Assembly: GCA_045124055.1 (NCBI GenBank)
Contig: JBGVKZ010000034.1
Location: forward strand, 1-16,362
DNA length: 16,362 nucleotides
Source of the DNA: CALZKI01 sp045124055
GTDB lineage: Bacteria > Bacillota > Clostridia > Lachnospirales > Lachnospiraceae
Reading direction: 5' to 3'
Each line of letters starts with the position of its first letter. Position 1 is the stretch's first letter. Positions 13,898-16,362 of this stretch are shown here, piece after piece. The notes under the pieces are model-generated. The model saw only the letters and a program-made list of their open reading frames with translations. It did no database searches and was not told the DNA's origin. The position numbers were made by a program, and so were the translations under genes.

Positions 13898-13961
13898 CCC
13901 ACACGTCTATACAGACACAAGATCCTTAGTCTTGCCTGTCTGCCAATTCCAGCACTTCCGC
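13878..13961 (-). tRNA. tRNA-Leu (anticodon AAG)
   Basis: On the minus strand the acceptor GCGGAAG (13961-13955) pairs with CTTCCGC (13885-13879), and the discriminator is A at 13878. The anticodon stem CAAGA/TCTTG encloses loop CTAAGGA with anticodon AAG. The T arm has GGGTTCAAGTCCC, and a long variable arm (TGTCTGTATAGACGTG region) marks it as a class II tRNA, as expected for leucine. CCA is not encoded. Length is 84 nt. Its 3' end is the integration site for both elements. Confidence 0.95.
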
Positions 13962-13973
13962 TCAGCAAAAAAT

Positions 13974-14002
13974 ATATTAACATTCTTAACAAAATTCGTC
14001 AA
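13974..14002 (-). promoter_or_regulatory. Promoter of tRNA-Leu
   Basis: On the minus strand TTGACG (14002-13997), a 17-bp spacer and TAATAT (13979-13974) lie 12 nt before the tRNA 5' end. This is a near-consensus sigma-A promoter with the spacing typical of stable RNA genes. Confidence 0.8.
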
Positions 14003-14039
14003 CTACTTTTTTGCATTTTTTTAATTTTTCAAATTTATT

Positions 14040-14520
14040 TCATTTTATCTCCAATTGATATTTCTTTTGTTGTTCTTCGATAAAGTTATCTAATTTAGAT
14101 AATAAATAATTCCTATTATCTTCAATCGTACGACTTGATGAAAAAAATTCGTCATAAACTGGCATATATGAAATAGAACTGTCCATATCCTCTGGATAAT
14201 CAAAATCCGCATATATCATATCAATTTGCTCCAATAACCTTGCTTTATCTTTTTTTCTATTCCTACTGCTATGGTTTCCGGTAATGTAGTGCAACCTGAA
14301 AACAGTGTAACAGCTACGGCGGCAGTAACCAAAGTACCACCCTCCAGCACCTGTTTCCAAAAAGCTTTTTACGGTATTGTCCAAGGCATCCATCAGGCTC
14401 TGGATTTCTCCATTAGTTTGAGTATATTTTGTATATTCGTAGTTGTCAATTTTATCCTTGTATGCCCGGACATCTGTAACCGTTGTGTGCGATTTTAAGA
14501 CCGAAATCGAGGGAATTATC
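14040..14520 (-). pseudogene. Degenerate gene of unknown function, frameshifted and 5'-truncated
   Basis: One frame reads ...YTKYTQTNGEIQSLMDALDNTVKSFLETGAGG and, after a gap, KKDKARLLEQIDMIYADFDY... to the stop at 14040. Between about 14340 and 14258 the sensible reading is in another frame: GTLVTAAVAVTLFSGC then TTLPETIAVGIEKK, a hydrophobic stretch with a lipobox-like end. Removing one G from the GGG at about 14340 and adding one A to the A7 run near 14252 would join all three parts into one protein. Upstream of about 14520 the frame closes with no start or ribosome binding site, so the 5' end seems lost. An ATG at 14393 would give 117 aa. I do not recognise the family. Confidence 0.45.
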
Positions 14521-15210
14521 CATAATGAAATATTTTAGCTTTGCCTGTGAAATATGAAAATCACAATTTCTTAAAATAACACCAAAATAAGTAGGGGCAA
14601 AAATAGTGCAGGCTAAAGGCTTTATGCCGTCAAAAGTGACATAAGCCAAGAAACACCCACCTGCAGAGGTGTTGGAAGAAGTGCGGTATGGCAAAACTTT
14701 TTCTTTGACCAAGGAACTTTTTATTTCACAGACATTGTGCTGTCTATTCTACTTTATTTTCGTTATAGATATTCATTGGGTTATGTGAATGGATTGATTT
14801 TGAATGTTTCGATATCGTGTGTTGTCAAGAAGGAATGTCAATTATCTCAAAGTCACGATACAGGAAAAGGAATTAAACGAAGAATATGAAAAAACTTAAT
14901 TTATCGGATGTGCAGAGAAATATCGTAATGCAGTGGATAGACGTTATCTATGTGTAAGAATCAGGTGATATAGTTGTTGTTTTTCGAATGGGTACGCAAT
15001 GCTGTTTTTCCTTGCTGATGCAGTTAACAGGCTTATGGGAATAGACACAAATCAGCGGTATTTCATAACCTTTTAGGGTCTTAGAATACCGCTGATAGTG
15101 TGTTTTCATTTAATTATAAAAGATATTTTTCCCTTATACCCCTAGTGAGTGCCATTGTACTATGGGTGTTTGGGATCGTCAAGAGAAAATGTTACAAATT
15201 TGTTACAAGT
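14521..15210. other. Stretch with no convincing gene
   Basis: About 690 bp with only short, poorly initiated frames. On the minus strand a TTG-started 86-aa frame (14712-14452) has no ribosome binding site and overlaps the degenerate gene. On the plus strand short pieces such as MLFFLADAVNRLMGIDTNQR (near 15000-15060) look like remains of a decayed gene. A 12-bp inverted repeat lies at 15051-15096 and a TGTTACAA direct repeat at 15190-15208. Confidence 0.5.
15051..15096. repeat. Perfect 12-bp inverted repeat
   Basis: ATCAGCGGTATT (15051-15062) and AATACCGCTGAT (15085-15096) are exact complements separated by 22 nt. The plus-strand side is followed by a moderately T-rich stretch. It could be a weak terminator for a decayed plus-strand gene or the end structure of a small mobile element. 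Confidence 0.45.
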
Positions 15211-15645
15211 CTACCAATTCGCATTCTCAAAGTCTTCGTCGTCCAACTCACTGATATAAACAGATATCCATCTTACAGTATTAGTTTCTGCATCCATTTC
15301 AATGAATATTCCTTTTTCAGACTCCCACACTTCTTCAAAATCATCATATACAAATGATGGCTCTACTTCTAATAATTCTTTCTCTGTAGTTCCAACTCCT
15401 ATCTTTTCAAACAACTTACCTTGATAGTTGTCTAATGTGGTTATTCGAAATAACTTATTATTTTTTTTATGGAAAAACAACTCTACACTATTTTGAATGT
15501 CATATCGAATCCAATTATTATTTATAATTTCCGACTCAACATTCTCTTTTTCTAATAATTCTCGCAATTCATCTCTTGTGCTATATAGCTTTATTTCTCC
15601 AAATCCTTCAAATGGAACTATTGGTGCTGAAATATCTAACAACAT
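15211..15645 (-). CDS. Immunity-like protein paired with the adjacent toxin
   Basis: This 144-aa acidic protein begins MLLDISAPIVPFEGFGEIKLY and contains GVGTTEKELLEVEPSFVYDDFEEVWES and a C-terminal IFIEMDAETN/ISVYISEL pattern. The sequence style matches small soluble proteins that follow polymorphic toxin genes in Firmicutes and protect the producer. GGGAGG lies 8 nt before the ATG, inside the end of the toxin gene, and only 2 bp separate the two genes, so they are translationally linked. With no signal peptide it should act in the cytoplasm by binding the toxin domain. The gene is intact although the toxin gene is truncated. The immunity role is inferred from position and general resemblance. 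Confidence 0.7.
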   Translation of the reverse strand: MLLDISAPIVPFEGFGEIKLYSTRDELRELLEKENVESEIINNNWIRYDIQNSVELFFHKKNNKLFRITTLDNYQGKLFEKIGVGTTEKELLEVEPSFVYDDFEEVWESEKGIFIEMDAETNTVRWISVYISELDDEDFENANW

Positions 15646-15647
15646 TT

Positions 15648-16202
15648 TTAATTACCTCCCGAAAAAATAATTGTTGCAGTTTCTTTTCCGTCTGTTTTAT
15701 AAGTACTTTCAATTCCATCAACAATTTTAATAATCCCCTGGTCAGTGGTACTAATCTTAACATACGGATTACTACCATGGCGTCCTCCTCCTGGCGAAAC
15801 TTGAACTTGTGAAATATTTTTTCCGCCACTATGATTATTGACTTGTATTATCTGTGCACCACTTCTAGACCTTGTAGAATTTTTTATTGTCACATCATAA
15901 CCAGAGTGCCTAAGTACCTCCGCAATTTCTTCTGCTGATTTTTCACTAAAAGCACTAGGATTGGTCTTAATATCATCAATTGAAACTTTACCGTTTTTAA
16001 TTATTGTATCTAAACCACCACCATAAAAATGCCCCGGCAACTCCACTCCTTCTATCACCGTGTTTGGAGGCATATCTGCTACATCATTCAAGATATGCCT
16101 ATTGCTATCCAACTCTAACTGATTCCCATTCACTTGTGGTGTTACATCCGGTATCGTGTTGCTATCATGATTTAGATGACTAAAATGCGTTCCTCCACCC
16201 AA
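15648..16202 (-). CDS. C-terminal toxin domain of a polymorphic toxin, 5'-truncated by an IS
   Basis: The visible 184 residues are the end of a larger protein. An early linker (HFSHLNHDSNTIPDVTPQVN), a pretoxin-like stretch (NTVIEGVELPGHFYGGGLDT) and a compact C-terminal domain with RSGAQIIQVNNHSGGKNISQ and QVQVSPGGGRHGSNPYVKI are seen. The GGGRHG-x2-PY segment has the look of a small nuclease-type active site, but I cannot name the toxin family. Only a TTG is available as a start (16202), without a ribosome binding site. The frame stays open to about 16232 and is then broken by an in-frame stop exactly where an IS3-like end begins. The N-terminal export and trafficking part is therefore cut off in this window. 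Probably inactive as a secreted toxin. Confidence 0.65.
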   Translation of the reverse strand: MGGGTHFSHLNHDSNTIPDVTPQVNGNQLELDSNRHILNDVADMPPNTVIEGVELPGHFYGGGLDTIIKNGKVSIDDIKTNPSAFSEKSAEEIAEVLRHSGYDVTIKNSTRSRSGAQIIQVNNHSGGKNISQVQVSPGGGRHGSNPYVKISTTDQGIIKIVDGIESTYKTDGKETATIIFSGGN

Positions 16203-16231
16203 ACTATGACTTCCTACGATATTGGATCTAT

Positions 16232-16362
16232 ATTAAAAAAGTGGACACAATAAGTAACTACGTATTACAATAAACTAGACACCAAAAAGGAGGTATCTGA
16301 ACATGTCCACAAACAAACATGGAACCCGCTATGACGAGGAGTTCAAACGCACTCTTGTCAAT
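16232..16362 (+). mobile_element. Left end of an IS3-family insertion sequence
   Basis: The toxin frame ends at about 16232, where TTAAAAAAGTGGACAC, a terminal-repeat-like sequence, begins. TGGACA (16242-16247), an 18-bp spacer and TACAAT (16266-16271) form a promoter. AAGGAGG then precedes an ATG at 16303. The other end is outside the window, so target duplication cannot be checked. The insertion separated the toxin C-terminal domain from its N-terminal part. Confidence 0.6.
16303..16362 (+). CDS. IS3-family transposase OrfA, N-terminal 20 codons
   Basis: The first 20 residues (MSTNKHGTRYDEEFKRTLVN) match the start of IS3-family OrfA proteins, where RYDEEFKR begins the helix-turn-helix that binds the terminal repeats. 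AAGGAGG lies about 9 nt upstream. The gene continues past the window edge; OrfB should follow. Confidence 0.75.
   Translation, partial: MSTNKHGTRYDEEFKRTLVN

Noticed and set aside
14452..14712. 86-aa minus-strand frame as a gene
   Set aside because: TTG start, no ribosome binding site, overlap with the degenerate gene and no recognisable family.

Overview
The window is AT-rich DNA with strong AGGAGG-type ribosome binding sites and protein families typical of low-GC Firmicutes. It most likely comes from a gut clostridium of the Lachnospiraceae type; that assignment is inference from style and gene content, not from a marker gene.

The central feature is a tRNA-Leu(AAG) gene on the minus strand (13878-13961). 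Its last 22 bp occur three times, at 186-207, 5389-5410 and 13876-13897. The copies bound two integrative elements arranged head to tail. Each element ends in a tyrosine integrase reading toward the tRNA-side attachment site, and each carries its own MOBV-type relaxase. Neither encodes a type IV secretion system, so both look like integrative mobilizable elements (IMEs) that need a helper. The tRNA's apparent original terminator now lies at 143-174, beyond the far end of the array.

IME1 (186-5410, 5.2 kb) holds a membrane-anchored XRE regulator, an HUH rolling-circle Rep, a 51-aa small protein, a short MOBV relaxase whose catalytic His is at residue 22, a structured non-coding region and an integrase. 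IME2 (5389-13897, 8.5 kb) holds a frameshifted replication-initiator gene, a run of hairpins that could be an oriT, a 608-aa MOBV relaxase, a cargo block on the opposite strand, a repeat-rich intergenic region and an integrase.

The IME2 cargo is the most novel part. It encodes a 704-aa protein with eight treble-clef/zinc-ribbon repeats split five plus three around a PD-(D/E)XK/Vsr-like nuclease core. Behind it lies a two-gene unit: a nucleotidyltransferase-fold protein overlapping a small acidic protein. The block has its own promoter and terminator and runs against the mobilization and integration genes, which suggests an accessory, possibly defensive, module.

Right of the tRNA the chromosome is worn. 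There is a degenerate gene with two apparent compensating indels, then about 0.7 kb without a convincing gene, then an immunity-like gene and the C-terminal toxin domain of a polymorphic toxin. The toxin gene is cut at its 5' side by an IS3-family element that runs off the window. At the left edge the first bases of a probable IS200-type transposase gene run off the other way.
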